Source: Granulicella sibirica
Lineage (GTDB): Bacteria > Acidobacteriota > Terriglobia > Terriglobales > Acidobacteriaceae
Direction of reading: 5' to 3'
NCBI RefSeq assembly: GCF_004115155.1
Contig: NZ_RDSM01000001.1
Location: 310,001-374,000, forward strand
DNA length: 64,000 nt
The position numbers and the translations under genes are program-made. The notes under the pieces are model-generated. The model ran no database searches and was not told where the DNA came from. It saw only the letters and a program-made list of their open reading frames with translations. Positions 44,012 through 54,058 of the stretch are shown in pieces (the stretch's first letter is position 1; each line of letters opens with the position of its first letter).

Positions 44012-47000
44012 CTAACGATAGAGATGGCGAATCTTGTAGACGATGCTAAAGACACCGGTTTCGTCTCTCGTCGCAACAATCGACACCTTCGGCGTCACCT
44101 GGTATTGCACCTGGATCAACTCCTGCGCGGAGGAGTTGACGTTCGTCGCAAAGGTCAACTGTATCTGCCGCGAAATCTGCTGCTGCACAGTAATGCGTGC
44201 GGACGACGTGCCCAGCGTTCCAACGAACGCCGGGTCGATCTTCACGCTGCCCACCCCGAACAGCTTACTCACGCGACTGCTCACCGTCGCGTTGAGCGCC
44301 CCGCCAAGCAGCGCGCTCGTCGTCGGATCCGTGCCAGCTTGGACCTGCTGCTCCTGGTAGAGCTGCGCTTCTTCCTGCGTCCGTCCAAGTGCCAGCAGGT
44401 TGAAGACGTCAGCCTCGCTCAGCGGTGGCTCCGACCGATACGTCGGCTTGAGGCTCGTGGTCGTCCCGTGCAAACCGATCGTGACGTCGTAATTCTCTAC
44501 ACGCGCCGTCGCGTCAAGATCGATCACCGGATCGATTCGCACCGGATTTGTAAAGTAGATATCTCCGCGCTGTAACTGGTAAGTCGTTCCCGCAAACGTG
44601 GCACTTCCGTCCGTGATCTGAATGCGCCCCAGCACTGTGGGAACCGCGACCGTCCCGCGCACCGTCAGATCGACTGTGCCCGCGAGCTTCGCGTACGAGT
44701 TCTGGAAATCAAGCTGCGGCGAACTCGTGATGTGAACATCCATTCGAATCTTGTTCGTCGCCGCATCCGGATCAGGTGGAGCGCTGACTCCGCCCGTTCC
44801 CGCGAACGCCGCAAAGTCCACATCCGCGCCAATACCAAACCTTGTCAGAAGCACGTTCCCGCTTAGCAGCGCGCTCTGCAGATTCCCTTGCAACCTGAGC
44901 TTCGCGTTCGCCGTCGCGCTCAATCCATAGAGCCTGACACGCACCACATCGCCAGTGGCCGTCAGGTCCGCATATACCCCGTTCCGATACGTCAGGAATC
45001 CGCCGATCTTGAGCAACCCTCCACCTGTTGTCGCCGAAAGATCCTGCACCTCGAGCCGATCCTCGTTGAAGGCGAGCGTCCCGTTCATGTTCGTCAGGCC
45101 GTTGGGAATCCCATCGACTGCAAGGTTGACCTTCTCGAACTTCACCTGTCCTGTAAGCGCAGGGTTTTTCACTTGGCCGCCCGCGCCGATCTCGAAGGTC
45201 ACCTTTCCACTCGCGATAATGTCGGGATCGAACGTATGCGCCAGCGCGGGACTTACCGACCCGCTCGCCTTAATATTCAACGCGCCGCCCTGCGGGTTTG
45301 TAGAGCCGAACACCTGTGCCGTTCCGCTCGCCCGGAGATCGGTATCCTGCCCGGTGATATGCACCTGATCGAGCGTCGCTATACCATTTTTCAAGCTGAT
45401 CTTGAGCGTCTCCGCCGCCTTGATCTCGTACCCATTGAGCTTCAGGTCGAAGTTCGTGAAATCGGCCGTTCCCGCCATCAACACCGGCGTCTTCGCGGGC
45501 CCGCTTACATCGATCGATCCATTGATGTCCGACGTACCCCTCAAGCTCGAGTCACCAAACAGCGCCAGCGGCTTACCTACGTCAAAGCCCGCAATTGTGA
45601 CATGTGCCTTCGTCTGGTAATCGCCGACCAGCGAGGTTTGCCCTGCAGCCTGCACCTGCGCTCCCACGAGGTTCGACTTCGCCGTATAGAAGACGGTGCT
45701 CGCCTCGCTATGGATATCCGCGGTCAAGTCCCCCACAGGCTTGCCCTGCGCTGTCACATTCGTCAGCCCAACATGCGCCTTCAGGTTCGGCTCCGTTACC
45801 GTGCCGTTGGCGTCGGCCACAAGACTTAACGTTCCGTCTGCGTTCACCTTGGCATTCTGCACTGTAGTGAACTTCGACAGCACAAGGTTGTCGCCCTCGA
45901 TATGCGCGTGGAAATGCTTCGAAGCCAGGTTATAACCGCCGCTGCCGCCAATCTTCATTCCATGCAACTGCAACGCGATCTGGCTTGCCTCGATATCCTG
46001 TCCCTTGACATCGAGCGTCACAAGCGCGGACTCGTACGGCTCGCCATAGGCCACGCCGTTTCGCAGCGAAATCTGTCCACTGCCATTCAGGCTCTTGAAC
46101 GTCCCAACGACATGGCCATTCACGCCGATGATGCCGCTGAGATCCACCTTGTCCTGCTGCCCGGCGATCGTCAGGACGTCCTTCACCTGCGCGTCGGCAA
46201 GCTGCACCTTCGCATCAACGGATGCGTCGTCCCACGCATACGTCACCACGCCACGACGTGAAACGACCCGGCGCGGCTTGAACGCTCCACCAACATTCAG
46301 CACCGCCGACCCCTGCTTGATGGTCGAACTCGCGACCGTAAGCCCCACCGGAGAGTAGTCGGCATCGGCGACGATCGAGTCGATCTGCACGTTGGTCTCG
46401 GTGCCTAGCTTCACCTTCAACTGATCGCCCTGCAGATGGCCCTTTACGTTCAGATTCTTGATCGGTCCCGAAGCCGTCCCGCGGAAGGCAAGCTGCCCAT
46501 GAAGATCGACCGGAATCGCTGCGCTTCCCTTCTTTCCATTCGCCTCGAATCCGAGGGTTTGGAGTAACTGGTCATACTCCCCTATATCTCGAACCGTCGC
46601 ATCGAGCTGCAGCGCTGTCAGCCTGTCACCGAGGTTCACTCCAAGAACACCGCTCGCTGTCACCGTCGTTCCCGGCGTACGAGCGTTCAACTGCTTGATG
46701 TTCACCACTTCGGTCTTTCCGTCGTAATGCGCCAGCACCTGGCCACTTACCGGAATATTGCTCGGCGCGCCGCGACGCTTTACCCCTGTAGGCGCCAGCC
46801 GTACATCCGCGTCCACAAGCACGCTTGCCGCAATATCCGTCGCAGGCCCACCCCACTCAACTTCCACAGGCCCGCTGGCAGCGGTATCGAATCCAAGGTC
46901 TCCGTAACCTTTGGGCGCCGCGATGTCCATGATCGTTCGCAGGGGAATTTTATCGATCGTCACCTTCAGAAACGCATGAGCTGGCTCAACCGGCGTGATC

Positions 47001-48373
47001 ACCGTGGACCCAGTCACCGGGGCCTGAGCGCCGACAGCGACAGCGGTCTTATTCGCAGTCGAAACCACCGCTGTGGTCGTCGGCGAAGTGGCCGGTGCCG
47101 TCGCCGGAACCTCGCCCAGCCAGTTCACGATGCGCAGCTGGCCGACCGCGCTTCCGCCACCAGGAAGATATCCCGTAAGCGCGGTAAACAAGAGCTCCGT
47201 CGGGGTAATGTGGAGATCCGCGCCTCCGTTTACGTCGTGCAGCCGGACATACTCATCCTGATACGCAGCGTTGTGCAGCTTCGCGGACCCGACCAGCAGA
47301 TATCCGGACTTGCAGTCGGGATCCGGAGGAAGCACCTTTGTCGGCTGCTTTATCTGATCGTTCTTTCTCCGGCGGAAGATGCTTGGCTTCTTCTGCGCCA
47401 CGGCCGGCGCGACCTCGCAGTTCCTCCCCTTGATATCCAGATCGACGGCACCCGCATTCAGCCCAGGGAATCCTGACAACACCGAGATCTGCTTCAGCTC
47501 AAGCTGCCCATTCACCGCAGCTTGCCACTCCGGATTCGCGAAATGTGTAACCGAGGCCGATGCGTGCAGATCGGACGCAGCGCTTGTATGCAGATCGAAC
47601 TTTGAAAGCTCGGCCATATCCCTGCCGAACTGCGCCTCGACATGCACCTTCGACTGAGCCTCGGGAGACTTCTGCATCTTCGTCCGCAGGTCCTTCAGGT
47701 CGATCGTCATTCCGTAACGATCGCTCGAAGGAAGATAGTTCACCTGCGCCTGAAGATCACGCGCCGCGAGATCGAAGGGAATAGCCTTGTCGTTCAGGAT
47801 GGCGAGCCCATTTACCAGTTCCGCGTCAGCAGCCTTCAAATCGAGCAGAGTGTCCTGAAGCGGAGTCGTACTCGTCGAGGGATGCTTTGGAACGGGCTGG
47901 TTTGTCTTTCCATCCTTGTCGATAATCAGGTGGACGTGCGGCTGCTCCACCCGGAGCAGGCTCAGCCCAATATGTGAAGCCACGCCGGCGCCCGTCGTGT
48001 GAGAGAGAAAACTGGTGATCTTGATGCGAACGAGGATCCTGTCCGCCGAAAGATATGGTGCTTCGCCCGGACCCTCAAGACCATGGATCACGAGCCCATC
48101 TGCCTCGATCGCCAGATGCCACAGATTGAAATTGATCTTGGTGAGATCGACCTTACCACCGGTCGAGTCTTCAAGGATGCTGACGACTTGTTTGCCGACA
48201 CGTCGTTGAAAGCTGTCGGTCGTCGTGTACCAGGCTGCTCCCGCAAGCACAATCAGAATGAGCGTCAGTAATCCGCCTATGGTCCACATGGCGGCATGAC
48301 CAAGGTGGAATCTCTTCCGCTTCGTCTCCGGCAACTCCATCTCCTCGGCACGCTTCTCGTTGTCAGCACTCAA
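44012..48373 (-). CDS. tamB: Translocation and assembly module protein TamB
   Basis: 1453 aa with TTG 48373 (ATG 48340 is an alternative). One N-terminal membrane helix (TIGGLLTLILIVLAGAAWY, about residues 32-50). A long beta-taco body of repeated strands, such as LHGQLAFRGTASGPIKNLN and VHITGQDTDLRASGTAQVFG, follows. The C-terminal DUF490 (TamB) domain has AQELIQVQYQVTPKVSIVATRDETG and ends YKIRHLYR. TamB spans the periplasm and works with an Omp85 protein in outer-membrane protein assembly and lipid transport. It overlaps the SurA-like gene (TTGA). Confidence 0.9.
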   Translation of the reverse strand: MSADNEKRAEEMELPETKRKRFHLGHAAMWTIGGLLTLILIVLAGAAWYTTTDSFQRRVGKQVVSILEDSTGGKVDLTKINFNLWHLAIEADGLVIHGLEGPGEAPYLSADRILVRIKITSFLSHTTGAGVASHIGLSLLRVEQPHVHLIIDKDGKTNQPVPKHPSTSTTPLQDTLLDLKAADAELVNGLAILNDKAIPFDLAARDLQAQVNYLPSSDRYGMTIDLKDLRTKMQKSPEAQSKVHVEAQFGRDMAELSKFDLHTSAASDLHASASVTHFANPEWQAAVNGQLELKQISVLSGFPGLNAGAVDLDIKGRNCEVAPAVAQKKPSIFRRRKNDQIKQPTKVLPPDPDCKSGYLLVGSAKLHNAAYQDEYVRLHDVNGGADLHITPTELLFTALTGYLPGGGSAVGQLRIVNWLGEVPATAPATSPTTTAVVSTANKTAVAVGAQAPVTGSTVITPVEPAHAFLKVTIDKIPLRTIMDIAAPKGYGDLGFDTAASGPVEVEWGGPATDIAASVLVDADVRLAPTGVKRRGAPSNIPVSGQVLAHYDGKTEVVNIKQLNARTPGTTVTASGVLGVNLGDRLTALQLDATVRDIGEYDQLLQTLGFEANGKKGSAAIPVDLHGQLAFRGTASGPIKNLNVKGHLQGDQLKVKLGTETNVQIDSIVADADYSPVGLTVASSTIKQGSAVLNVGGAFKPRRVVSRRGVVTYAWDDASVDAKVQLADAQVKDVLTIAGQQDKVDLSGIIGVNGHVVGTFKSLNGSGQISLRNGVAYGEPYESALVTLDVKGQDIEASQIALQLHGMKIGGSGGYNLASKHFHAHIEGDNLVLSKFTTVQNAKVNADGTLSLVADANGTVTEPNLKAHVGLTNVTAQGKPVGDLTADIHSEASTVFYTAKSNLVGAQVQAAGQTSLVGDYQTKAHVTIAGFDVGKPLALFGDSSLRGTSDINGSIDVSGPAKTPVLMAGTADFTNFDLKLNGYEIKAAETLKISLKNGIATLDQVHITGQDTDLRASGTAQVFGSTNPQGGALNIKASGSVSPALAHTFDPDIIASGKVTFEIGAGGQVKNPALTGQVKFEKVNLAVDGIPNGLTNMNGTLAFNEDRLEVQDLSATTGGGLLKIGGFLTYRNGVYADLTATGDVVRVRLYGLSATANAKLRLQGNLQSALLSGNVLLTRFGIGADVDFAAFAGTGGVSAPPDPDAATNKIRMDVHITSSPQLDFQNSYAKLAGTVDLTVRGTVAVPTVLGRIQITDGSATFAGTTYQLQRGDIYFTNPVRIDPVIDLDATARVENYDVTIGLHGTTTSLKPTYRSEPPLSEADVFNLLALGRTQEEAQLYQEQQVQAGTDPTTSALLGGALNATVSSRVSKLFGVGSVKIDPAFVGTLGTSSARITVQQQISRQIQLTFATNVNSSAQELIQVQYQVTPKVSIVATRDETGVFSIVYKIRHLYR

Positions 48374-49206
48374 GGCGCCACCTCGCCCGGCTTCATAATC
48401 TGTACCGTCCCTTGTGCGCGCAGGCTCTTCAACCAGTCCTGAAGAAGCTGACCCACCCGTTGCTGCAGCAGAATCTCCTGGATACGCGCGGAGATATCCT
48501 CAAGCTTCGGCGCGGTCGACTTATGCCTCTTGTACTCTGGCAGCATTACCGTGTCGTAATACTGCTTGATCTCTTCCGGCTTAATCCGTATGCCCATGCG
48601 GAAACGGTTCTCGATATACGCGAGGACCTGCATGCGTTCCTTCCAACGCTGCTGCAACTCTGCCGCAGTGAATCCCTGCTTCGCGAGAAACTTGTTCCAT
48701 CCTTCTTCGGTATCGCATTTATCGACCTTGCACTCCGGAATCTCCTGACGCAAGGTGTCGATCTGCTTCGTCACATCGACCGCCTTGACTTCATCGGTCA
48801 CCTGCAACTTGGCCTGTTGCAGAATCAAGGTACGGTTGATCAACCTTTGAATTGCCTGATCCCGCGAGAAGTCTCTGTCCGGCGTGCTGAAAGGTTGAAA
48901 AGCAGCGAACCGATGCTCTTCGTCCACATCGCTTTCAAGAATCAGATCCCCGTTGACGATCGCGATCACCCGGTCGATCGTATCCGGCGGATCAGACGCC
49001 AGGGCAGGCGCTTGCTCCTTGGACATCGACTCAACAGCCCCAGTGGACGTCACCGGCGCCGCGGGCCCGGTTGCCGAGGGGTTCGCAAGCGGAGTGGACG
49101 TCTTAGGCGGTATCGCCTGCGCTCCGCACACCTGCACAAGCATGGCAAGCGCGAGGCACCTCGCTCCGTTCACGAGTCCAATCCGGGTTGAGCTGTGCGT
49201 TGTCAT
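48370..49206 (-). CDS. SurA-like periplasmic chaperone lacking a PPIase domain
   Basis: 278 aa. N-terminal signal (CLALAMLVQVCGAQA) and a Pro/Ala/Ser-rich stretch (about residues 30-70). The SurA N-terminal chaperone domain begins near residue 76: DRVIAIVNGDLILESDVDEE, then LINRTLILQQAKLQV and ELQQRWKERMQVLAYIENRFRMGI. The C-terminal EEIKQYYDTVMLPEYKRH forms the SurA C-terminal helix. No parvulin PPIase domain is present. It probably escorts outer-membrane proteins to the Omp85 protein encoded 4 bases upstream. Its stop overlaps the tamB start. Confidence 0.85.
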   Translation of the reverse strand: MTTHSSTRIGLVNGARCLALAMLVQVCGAQAIPPKTSTPLANPSATGPAAPVTSTGAVESMSKEQAPALASDPPDTIDRVIAIVNGDLILESDVDEEHRFAAFQPFSTPDRDFSRDQAIQRLINRTLILQQAKLQVTDEVKAVDVTKQIDTLRQEIPECKVDKCDTEEGWNKFLAKQGFTAAELQQRWKERMQVLAYIENRFRMGIRIKPEEIKQYYDTVMLPEYKRHKSTAPKLEDISARIQEILLQQRVGQLLQDWLKSLRAQGTVQIMKPGEVAP

Positions 49207-49210
49207 AGCG

Positions 49211-52200
49211 TTAGAAGCTCTGCCCGATGCTGAAGAAGAAGTTGAAATGACTCGCCTGCGCGGCGTAAGGATTGCTCCCGTTGAAGTCGTAAATGATGGG
49301 GTAGACCGGAGGATTCAGGTTGTAACTGAAGTCAGCGCGAATCGGTCCAACCGGCGTCTTATATCTGGCGCCAAGACCGACGGCATGCGAAAAATAGTTG
49401 AAGTCGCATGTACCGATCGAGCCGGAGACGTTGTTGCAGGTCTGCTTGTTCGGTTGTGAAAAACGGCCGAAGCTCGGGAAGACCTGCGAGAGCTGTTGGA
49501 ACACGTTACCCATGTCGTGAAAGACCACGAAGCTCACATTGTCACCGACATAAGGAAGTGTGGGAGCGGGCATCCTGAGTTCAAAGGTGTTGACGAAGAC
49601 CGCCGAGCCCCCAACCGGAAAACCCGTCTGCAGATCGCGTGGACCCGCCCCGTTGATCGGGAAGCCGCGATGCGACGACGCGCCGCCCGCATAAAGCCGC
49701 TCTGGCAGCGGAACCGCATTGCAACTGGCGTTCGTCGTGAGAAGCACACCAGCACAGACCGTGGTGCTGACAACCGGGTTGGTTGTATTCGGATTTACCC
49801 CGAAGGCATTCTCGAAACCGAAGCGGGTGTTTCTCGCAAAGGTGTACTTATGCTGTGGGTTCTTGCCGAAGGTGTAGTAGGTCGAGTTCGTCATATCGAG
49901 GCGGTTGAACGAAGTCTGCGAACCGAACTTCGACGTCGCAAGGAACTCCTGCACCGAGCTATACGAGCCCTTCGTAGCATCCAGCGGCGTAGGCTGTCGG
50001 CGATCATGGATCCACGTAATCCCTGGTCCGCCCACGCGCACCGGTTGCGAGAGCAGGGGAATCAGGTTCGCGGAAACCTCGAGACTGTTCGGGTCGACCG
50101 CGACACGACGGTACTGAAAGTCATAAATAAAGGTATCCGTCTTATTGGCTCTCTGCGAGACTCGAAAATCACCCTGCAAGGTAGAAGCCGAGAATGTAGA
50201 GATGTTCTGCACGTTCGAGTAACCACCCGACACCGTCGCCGAGAACTTGTTACTTCCACGCAAATGTGGGTTCAGGAAACTGACCGTGGCCACCTTCTCG
50301 AGCAAGCCATAGGTCGTGTGCAGCGTTACTGACTCGTCTTTGCCACGCAGGTTGATTCTCGATACATCCAGAGAGACCCTGGGGCTCACCCCGGTCTTAC
50401 CTTCCTGCGTATAAGTCTGATTTGGATCGAGCCCAAGCTGAATCTTCGAAGCCGTCGATATCTGACCCTGGTTTGGCCGGCCGGTCTGCGCCTCAAAACC
50501 GAAGCCGTATGTGATGTCCCAACGCTTGGCTTCCGTAACCTGCACGAGCACGTTCTTTGTCGGAGCTTCGCCAAGCGGGTTCTGCACCGCAGCCACGACC
50601 TCGTTGAAGAGCGCAAGGTTATAGAGATTCCGCTGCGTCGTCAGCAATGCACTCTGATCCAAAGGATCCGCCGCGTGTACCCGAATCTGATCCTTCACCA
50701 CCTGCGGCTTGGTCCGTTCAATCCCAGATAAAAGAACGTGGTTGATGAAGACCTGCTGCCCTTCGGTCACACTCAACGTGACGTTGGTGTCGGTCGGATC
50801 GTCTTTATCGGGGGTTTGCCTAATCTCTACCTTCGCCTGGTCGAACCCATGGCTCACATAATACCCAAGCACGGCATCGCGGTCCCCCGAGAGCGTGATC
50901 AGCGAAAACGGCTGGCCGGACTGCGCATTGAGCAGGCTTCGAATATCGTTTGTGCGCGACGTATCCACACCCGCGAGTTGTACGGCACCGAACTTCTGCT
51001 GCGCCCCTTCGTCCACGGTGAACGCCACGCTGATCAACGCCTTTACAGCCTTCTTCGAGTTTTCCGGAGGGTCGGTGTCCTTGACGCTCGACGACACCTT
51101 GACGTTCTTGAATCCGTTCGCTCGATACACCGCTTCGATCGAGTTTTCGTCCTGCTTCACCAGCGCGCTGCTATACCGGCCGCTGCGCAGGTAAGCGTCC
51201 GCCTTCTGCACCCGAAGCGACTCCTTCAGAAGCTCCGTGCTGAAATATTTATTCCCTGTGATCGTAACGTCGAGCACCTTATGAGATCGTCCCTTGTCCA
51301 CGCTGTAGACGATGGATTCATTCGCCGTGCCCGCCCCGATGACCTTTACCTCGACGGTGGCGTCAAAGTACCCCTGTTGCTGCATGAACTCCTTGATGTT
51401 GTGCGTACCCTCGTTCAACAGGTCGTTGTCGACCGTGCTCTCCTCGAACACCGGAACCAGCAGATGGAGCCTGCTCTTCGAGACCTTCGCTCCCTCAATC
51501 GTCACCTTCACAACCGGGCCCTGGCTCGCACGAAAGTCATAGTCCAGTTCCTTTCGTCCCGTATCGTAGGTCGACTTCTGCAGCGAAACCGCCGCCTCTA
51601 GCCTGTCCTTCTTCTGGTACTGCTTCCTCAGCCGATCGAGGGCATTGCTTGTCGTGTCGCGCGACACCTTGGAGCGGTGTTTCAGCTTCGCCTTTTTCTG
51701 AAACTCCTTCAGCGACAGCCCGATATCATCGCCTTCCACCGACACGTTTCCAACCCTCGCCTGCGGCCCCAAGTTGACCAGATAGGTGACATTGACCTGC
51801 TGCCCCGCAGGGTCCGTGGTCGTGTTGACAGAGACCTGTGCCTGGTAATATCCGTTCGAGGCCAGGGACTGTTTGATACCCTCCGCCCCTGCGGGAACCG
51901 AGGCCGCCGTAAACGCCGTTCCCGGGTCCAGCTTCGTGCCATACTCGGCGAGCGACGCCAGTCGTTCTTCCTTGATGCCAAGAATCTGCACTCGTCCAAC
52001 ATAGAAGCGAGCCGGACCCGCGAAGATGAGCGTCACCGAGTCTCCACTTCTTACCCCCCGGACAGAGATATCCCGGTATCGTCCGCTCGCGTATAGCCTG
52101 CGCAGACTTGACCTCACCTTCTGCGGATCGAGTGGCTCGCCAGCATGCTGCTCCAGCTCGGACGGCAGGGTATCTGTCGCGTCGAACGTCACGCCTTCAA

Positions 52201-52480
52201 ACTGAATCTTGTCGACTCGAACCCCTTTTAGCTGCCAGACCGTCTCCGCGAGCGCTGGCTTCACCGGGCCAAGGCCCTCATCGTTTGGAGTTGCCGGTTG
52301 ATTCGGAACTACGGTCTGAGACGCCTGCGGGACTGCCCCCGGGGCGGTAGCCGGCGCCTGCTGCACTGCCCCTGATGCCGGCGATCCTGCCGGAGACGTC
52401 CCAGTGGCCTGACCAAGCCCAGGAACGCAAGGCAGCAACCCCATACTCAGCAGCAGGCCCGCACCACGAACTTCTTTCAT
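49211..52480 (-). CDS. BamA/TamA-family outer membrane protein with seven POTRA-like repeats
   Basis: About 1089 aa from ATG 52480; GTG 52534 is an alternative. Signal peptide (KEVRGAGLLLSMGLLPCVPGLGQ, split here) and an Ala/Pro-rich linker come first. Seven POTRA-like units can be counted, each ending in a strand of the type VGNVSVEGD, VVKVTIEGA, VLDVTITGNKY, FGAVQLAGVD, INHVLLSGIE. The C-terminal beta-barrel (from about residue 690, KRWDITYGFGFEAQTG) ends FNFFFSIGQSF with a terminal Phe. BamA usually has five POTRAs and TamA three. The SurA-like and tamB genes follow at once. Confidence 0.87.
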   Translation of the reverse strand: MKEVRGAGLLLSMGLLPCVPGLGQATGTSPAGSPASGAVQQAPATAPGAVPQASQTVVPNQPATPNDEGLGPVKPALAETVWQLKGVRVDKIQFEGVTFDATDTLPSELEQHAGEPLDPQKVRSSLRRLYASGRYRDISVRGVRSGDSVTLIFAGPARFYVGRVQILGIKEERLASLAEYGTKLDPGTAFTAASVPAGAEGIKQSLASNGYYQAQVSVNTTTDPAGQQVNVTYLVNLGPQARVGNVSVEGDDIGLSLKEFQKKAKLKHRSKVSRDTTSNALDRLRKQYQKKDRLEAAVSLQKSTYDTGRKELDYDFRASQGPVVKVTIEGAKVSKSRLHLLVPVFEESTVDNDLLNEGTHNIKEFMQQQGYFDATVEVKVIGAGTANESIVYSVDKGRSHKVLDVTITGNKYFSTELLKESLRVQKADAYLRSGRYSSALVKQDENSIEAVYRANGFKNVKVSSSVKDTDPPENSKKAVKALISVAFTVDEGAQQKFGAVQLAGVDTSRTNDIRSLLNAQSGQPFSLITLSGDRDAVLGYYVSHGFDQAKVEIRQTPDKDDPTDTNVTLSVTEGQQVFINHVLLSGIERTKPQVVKDQIRVHAADPLDQSALLTTQRNLYNLALFNEVVAAVQNPLGEAPTKNVLVQVTEAKRWDITYGFGFEAQTGRPNQGQISTASKIQLGLDPNQTYTQEGKTGVSPRVSLDVSRINLRGKDESVTLHTTYGLLEKVATVSFLNPHLRGSNKFSATVSGGYSNVQNISTFSASTLQGDFRVSQRANKTDTFIYDFQYRRVAVDPNSLEVSANLIPLLSQPVRVGGPGITWIHDRRQPTPLDATKGSYSSVQEFLATSKFGSQTSFNRLDMTNSTYYTFGKNPQHKYTFARNTRFGFENAFGVNPNTTNPVVSTTVCAGVLLTTNASCNAVPLPERLYAGGASSHRGFPINGAGPRDLQTGFPVGGSAVFVNTFELRMPAPTLPYVGDNVSFVVFHDMGNVFQQLSQVFPSFGRFSQPNKQTCNNVSGSIGTCDFNYFSHAVGLGARYKTPVGPIRADFSYNLNPPVYPIIYDFNGSNPYAAQASHFNFFFSIGQSF

Positions 52481-52828
52481 CCACCGCCGCAGCGGCGTCT
52501 TCTTCCCAAAAAGCACTAGACTCTGCCCTCGCACAACGACCCAGCCTTTTCCATCTCCCGGGGATCACAACGAGCCCTTGGGGGCGCGCTTCCGGCCAAA
52601 CCCGGAAGAATCGGCGAACGATCCTCTGGCTGCCTCCGGACGTCTACCGCGCACGGATCCGGTGCGTACACTCGACTTCATAACACGATCAATATCGGTG
52701 AGATGCGGAACGGCGAGCACAAGTCAACTGCCGTCACGAAACACGATCATCCTCTCTATACTACGAAGGGAGAACCACGCCGCGAGTGAAATTCCAGCAG
52801 AGTCGCCGCCAAGTCCGCCCAGCCTAAA
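52481..52828. other. Intergenic region between the divergent barrel and E1-like genes
   Basis: A 348-base gap with no coding gene I can support. It holds a TATACT -10-like hexamer (52757-52762) with no clear -35, and a 10-base direct repeat AACACGATCA (52682-52691 and 52740-52749). It should carry promoters for both directions; none can be assigned firmly. Confidence 0.5.
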
Positions 52829-53941
52829 ATGCCCGAAACCGCCATCAGCGCCCTCCTATCTCCGCTCGCCGACCGTTACTCTCGCCAGATCCTCTTCCCA
52901 GGGATCGGGGCAGATGGTCAGGCCCATCTCGCCACCGCTCATGCGGCCATCATCGGTTGCGGAGCGACCGGGGCAGCGGCCGCCGCGCTCCTCGCGCGCG
53001 CCGGTGTTGGAACCCTGACCCTCATCGATCGCGACTTCGTCGAACCCTCCAACCTGCAGCGCCAGATCCTTTTCGACGAGGCGGACGCCCTCGAAGGCCT
53101 GCCAAAAGCCGAAGCCGCCCGGCGTCACATCGCTCTCTTCAACGCCGGCGTCACCGTCCGCGCTCACATCGCTGACCTCGTCCCCGCCAACATTGAAGAC
53201 GTTCTAAGCCCGGCCAACGGTATCGACGTTTACCTCGACTGCACCGACAACTTTGAAACCCGCTACCTCCTTAACGATTACGCGGTTCAACAGGGAAAGC
53301 CCTGGATCTATGCCGCCGCCGTTGGTGCCTATGCCGCGACGATGAACATCCTGCCGAGAACCGTTGAAGGCATCGAAACTAAGTTGCCTTCCACTCCGGC
53401 CTACGAGCCCACCGCTTGCCTGGCCTGCCTCTTCCCAAAGCCTCCTACCGGCCCCGTCGAAACCTGCGATACCTCCGGCATCCTTTCGACCGCCGTCAAT
53501 CTCGCAGCGTCGCTCCAGGTTACCGAAGCCCTCAAGCTTCTCACGCGCCAGCCCAATCTGCTTCGCCGTTCGCTGATCTCCTTCGACCTTTGGACCGGCG
53601 ACCGGTCCGAGATCAACACGTCACGTCCCGACCCAGACTGCCCGGTCTGCGGCCGACGTGAATTTACTCATCTTGCCGGTACGGGGCGACCCCACATTAC
53701 GCTCTGCGGCCGCAACTCGGTGCAGATCCACGAGCACCAAAGACCTGTCGACTTCATAGCCATGCGGGCGCGCCTCGCGCGCCATCCCGACATCGAGGAT
53801 CTCCGCTCGAACGACCTCCTCCTCCGTTTCCGCCGGGGTCCACACACCCTCACCCTTTTTCCCGACGGCCGGGCCGTCATCCAGGGCACCACGGATATCA
53901 TCCAGGCCCGCACGCTTTACGCGCGCTTTATCGGATCCTGA
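52829..53941 (+). CDS. ThiF/MoeB/HesA-family E1-like adenylyltransferase
   Basis: 370 aa. N-terminal E1 fold: RYSRQILFPGIG (about residue 17), nucleotide-binding GCGATGAAAAALLARAGVG (about 43), TLIDRDFVEPSNLQRQ and DCTDNFETRYLLND. The catalytic Cys lies near VETCDTSGIL (about 212). Zn cysteines are CLAC (about 196-199) and CPVC (about 273). The C-terminal about 80 residues form a small domain with LTLFPDGRAVIQGTTD, not rhodanese. It adenylates the C-terminus of MoaD- or ThiS-type carriers; the moaD at 37060 is a candidate partner. No ribosome site is obvious before ATG 52829. Confidence 0.88.
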   Translation: MPETAISALLSPLADRYSRQILFPGIGADGQAHLATAHAAIIGCGATGAAAAALLARAGVGTLTLIDRDFVEPSNLQRQILFDEADALEGLPKAEAARRHIALFNAGVTVRAHIADLVPANIEDVLSPANGIDVYLDCTDNFETRYLLNDYAVQQGKPWIYAAAVGAYAATMNILPRTVEGIETKLPSTPAYEPTACLACLFPKPPTGPVETCDTSGILSTAVNLAASLQVTEALKLLTRQPNLLRRSLISFDLWTGDRSEINTSRPDPDCPVCGRREFTHLAGTGRPHITLCGRNSVQIHEHQRPVDFIAMRARLARHPDIEDLRSNDLLLRFRRGPHTLTLFPDGRAVIQGTTDIIQARTLYARFIGS

Positions 53942-54058
53942 GGACTTACGCTTTTCCCACAGGAAAGAAGAAAAGACCAAAAGAAGTTCGTTCCCGGCCC
54001 GCTACGGGAAAACAACCTTTCTTCCCGCTGTCGCCTCCTATCGTCCTATGGAGGCGGA

